Positions 5,433 through 6,545 of a stretch of DNA of 6,545 nt are shown here, in pieces; position 1 is the stretch's first letter, and every line of letters begins with the position of its first letter. Source of the DNA: an uncultured Clostridia bacterium (GTDB taxonomy: Bacteria > Bacillota > Clostridia > Christensenellales > Borkfalkiaceae); contig CAMWKX010000074.1 of the NCBI GenBank assembly GCA_947174955.1, positions 1-6,545 on the forward strand, written 5' to 3'. A program made the translations under genes and the position numbers. The notes beneath the pieces are model-generated. The model had not been told where the DNA came from and made no database searches. It saw only the letters and a list, made by a program, of their open reading frames with translations.

Positions 5433-5630
5433 ACGGAAAATTTCGAATTATTCAATCTTTTAAAACTGCTCGGCGGCATTTCGGCAAATCAGAATACGCA
5501 AAATAACGCCGACGAACCCGCCCCTGCTTCTCCGCCTTCCGCCGCCCCCGCGGGCGAGCCGCCCCGCCACAACTATATGGCGGACATTATCGAACGGCAC
5601 GAGCGCATTTCTCAACGTGTAAAAAAATAG
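5433..5630 (+). CDS. Small hypothetical protein, apparent non-canonical (ACG) start
   Basis: The plus-strand frame from ACG at 5433 to TAG at 5630 encodes 65 residues of unknown function. It looks like a real small protein. It has an amphipathic start ENFELFNLLKLLGGI, a polar NTQNN stretch, a Pro/Ala-rich linker at about 29-44, and a charged helical end HNYMADIIERHERISQRVKK. AAAGGAG lies ten bases before the ACG. If the ACG were ATG it would be an ordinary gene beginning MENF, so the codon may be a T-to-C change, a sequencing error, or a genuine rare start. Alternatives in frame are ATT at 5424 and TTT at 5430. An internal ATG at 5577 would give only 17 residues. It lies divergent from the lipoprotein gene and convergent with pfk, the only plus-strand gene here. 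Weak promoter-like elements precede it. Evidence for expression is indirect. Confidence 0.5.
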   Translation, partial: TENFELFNLLKLLGGISANQNTQNNADEPAPASPPSAAPAGEPPRHNYMADIIERHERISQRVKK

Positions 5631-5645
5631 AAGGCGTGTCGCCTT
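5631..5645. terminator. Small hairpin between the small gene and pfk, possible convergent terminator
   Basis: AAGGCG-TGT-CGCCTT forms a 6-bp stem immediately after the TAG of the plus-strand small gene. On the plus strand only TTTG follows. On the minus strand CTATTTTTTT follows, the T-run coming from the terminal Lys-Lys codons of the small gene. It could be a weak terminator for the small gene or a back-up for pfk. Confidence 0.35.
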
Positions 5646-5690
5646 TGCCAAGCCCTTTAATTGCTTAGATGTAAAACACGCCACAAAACA

Positions 5691-5728
5691 GCAAAACAAA
5701 AGCCGCGCGGCAAAGTTGCCGCGCGGCT
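5691..5728 (-). terminator. Rho-independent terminator of pfk
   Basis: A perfect 12-13 bp GC-rich stem, AGCCGCGCGGCAA / TTGCCGCGCGGCT (5701-5728), lies 15 bases after the pfk stop codon. On the minus strand it is followed by TTTGTTTTGC. No T-run follows on the plus side, so it acts in the pfk direction. Confidence 0.9.
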
Positions 5729-5742
5729 CGGAGAGTACTTAA

Positions 5743-6545
5743 TTACTTGACTAATCTAAGGTGTCTGGGCAGACCGTCAACCCACAGCGGTGTGATTTCC
5801 GACTGAATGAGCGGGCGGATATAGTGAATGAGTTCGGGAGTTACGTACGTGCCGTCCTCGTTAATCCATTCCGCGGGCACCTTCTTTTCCACGTTTGCAA
5901 TGTCCGAAACGTTTGCAAGCTCGGTTATGCACATATAGGGGTCTTCGGAAACGCGCTTCAAGCAGGCAACCATACCCGTCTTGCCCTCGAACGCCGCCTT
6001 GACCGCCGCGCCCGCCGAGTTGAACGCCTCGGTTACGTCGATACGCGAAGTGATGTGCGCCGCGCAACGCTGCAAGGACGAAAGCTCGATTGCACGCGTC
6101 TTAACGCCGTACTTTTCGGCAACCTTGCCCGCAAGATAACGAGCCGTACCGGCAAGCTGTTTATGACCGAACGCGTCGACGTAGTCAACGTGGTCTGCAA
6201 GCTCACAGACGTATCTGCCGTCCGCAACCTTTACGCCCTCGGAAACGGCTATAACTATCGAGCGGTTCTCCTTTAACATTTCGCCCGTCTTCTTAACGAA
6301 CGCGTCAACGTCGAATACGCGCTCGGGCAGATAAATCATATCCACGCCTTCGCAGTCCTCGCCACGCGCAAGAGCCGCCGCAGCCGTCAGCCAGCCCGCG
6401 TTTCTTCCCATAACCTCGATTACGGATACTACGGGGTAGTCGTAAACAAGACCGTCGCGGATAATTTCCTTGGTCGTAGCTGCTATGTATTTAGCCGCCG
6501 AGCCGTAGCCGGGCGTGTGGTCGGTGATTGCAAGGTCGTTGTCAA
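5743..6545 (-). CDS. 6-phosphofructokinase, C-terminal two thirds (PfkA superfamily)
   Basis: Phosphofructokinase converts fructose 6-phosphate to fructose 1,6-bisphosphate in glycolysis. The last 266 residues are visible, and roughly 140 N-terminal residues lie outside. The visible part opens at DND of the catalytic TIDND motif. It continues with TDHTPGYGSAAKYIA and the substrate-binding EVMGRNAGWLTAAAALA, whose MGRN matches the MGR of the family. Later come a QRC element in place of the usual QRGG, and an AFxxAGAAVKAAFEGKTG segment. The PGYGSAAKYIA and QRCAAH variants point to the clade that includes many pyrophosphate-dependent enzymes rather than the E. coli PfkA type. The residue that separates ATP from PPi use (Gly or Lys just before TIDND) is outside the window, so the donor cannot be decided and no symbol is given. 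It ends in a strong terminator. Confidence 0.93.
   Translation of the reverse strand, partial: DNDLAITDHTPGYGSAAKYIAATTKEIIRDGLVYDYPVVSVIEVMGRNAGWLTAAAALARGEDCEGVDMIYLPERVFDVDAFVKKTGEMLKENRSIVIAVSEGVKVADGRYVCELADHVDYVDAFGHKQLAGTARYLAGKVAEKYGVKTRAIELSSLQRCAAHITSRIDVTEAFNSAGAAVKAAFEGKTGMVACLKRVSEDPYMCITELANVSDIANVEKKVPAEWINEDGTYVTPELIHYIRPLIQSEITPLWVDGLPRHLRLVK

Noticed and set aside
5633..5682. Inverted repeat GGCGTGT / ACACGCC spanning the gap after the small gene
   Set aside because: Only seven bases with a 36-base loop; the closer hairpin at 5631-5645 and the pfk terminator explain the region better.
5460..5699. Minus-strand open frame of 79 residues opposite the small gene
   Set aside because: The translation is rich in Arg/Gly/Phe/Cys with no domain sense, no ribosome site precedes it, and it is antisense to the better-supported plus-strand frame.

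Overview
The window looks like chromosomal housekeeping and sporulation DNA from a low-to-moderate-GC, Gram-positive, probably spore-forming member of the Clostridia (Bacillota). The evidence is a Veg homologue, a SipL-like spore morphogenesis protein (SPOCS/DUF3794 repeats plus a terminal LysM) and ispE side by side, Shine-Dalgarno sites of the AAAGGAG type, sigma-A promoters ending in TATAAT, and classical hairpin-plus-T-tract terminators. Placement near the uncultured gut Christensenellales-type lineages is only an impression from codon style and protein flavour. No CRISPR array, insertion sequence, integrase, tRNA, rRNA or recognisable defence gene is visible.

Nearly everything reads on the minus strand. 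In that direction the order is: the C-terminal two thirds of a phosphofructokinase (6545-5743, start outside the window); a large surface lipoprotein with a lipobox at one end and a membrane helix at the other (5284-3038); a two-zinc-ribbon protein with an extremely acidic tail (2851-2369); veg (2294-2043); a sipL-like gene (1992-502); and the N-terminal part of ispE (426-1, end outside the window). In the only sizeable gap, 5285-5742, a probable small plus-strand gene (5433-5630, 65 codons) has a good ribosome binding site but no ATG, GTG or TTG where one is expected.

These are mostly separate transcription units. A terminator follows pfk, the lipoprotein gene and the zinc-ribbon gene, and a weaker hairpin follows sipL. 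A recognisable promoter precedes the lipoprotein, zinc-ribbon, veg, sipL and ispE genes. Three boundaries are very compact: the veg promoter is embedded in the terminator of the zinc-ribbon gene, the sporulation-type promoter of sipL overlaps the veg stop codon, and the ispE promoter shares bases with the hairpin that ends sipL. The ispE -10 box lies so close to its ATG that the mRNA is predicted to be leaderless.

The veg-sipL-ispE block resembles the Bacillus subtilis veg-sspF-ispE neighbourhood with the spore gene in the middle exchanged. SipL would act in the mother cell during spore coat assembly, IspE in non-mevalonate isoprenoid synthesis and Pfk in glycolysis. The lipoprotein and the zinc-ribbon protein have no function I can name. 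The strongest leads are the small gene without a canonical start codon, the leaderless ispE promoter, and the two uncharacterised proteins. I see no complete new multi-gene system.
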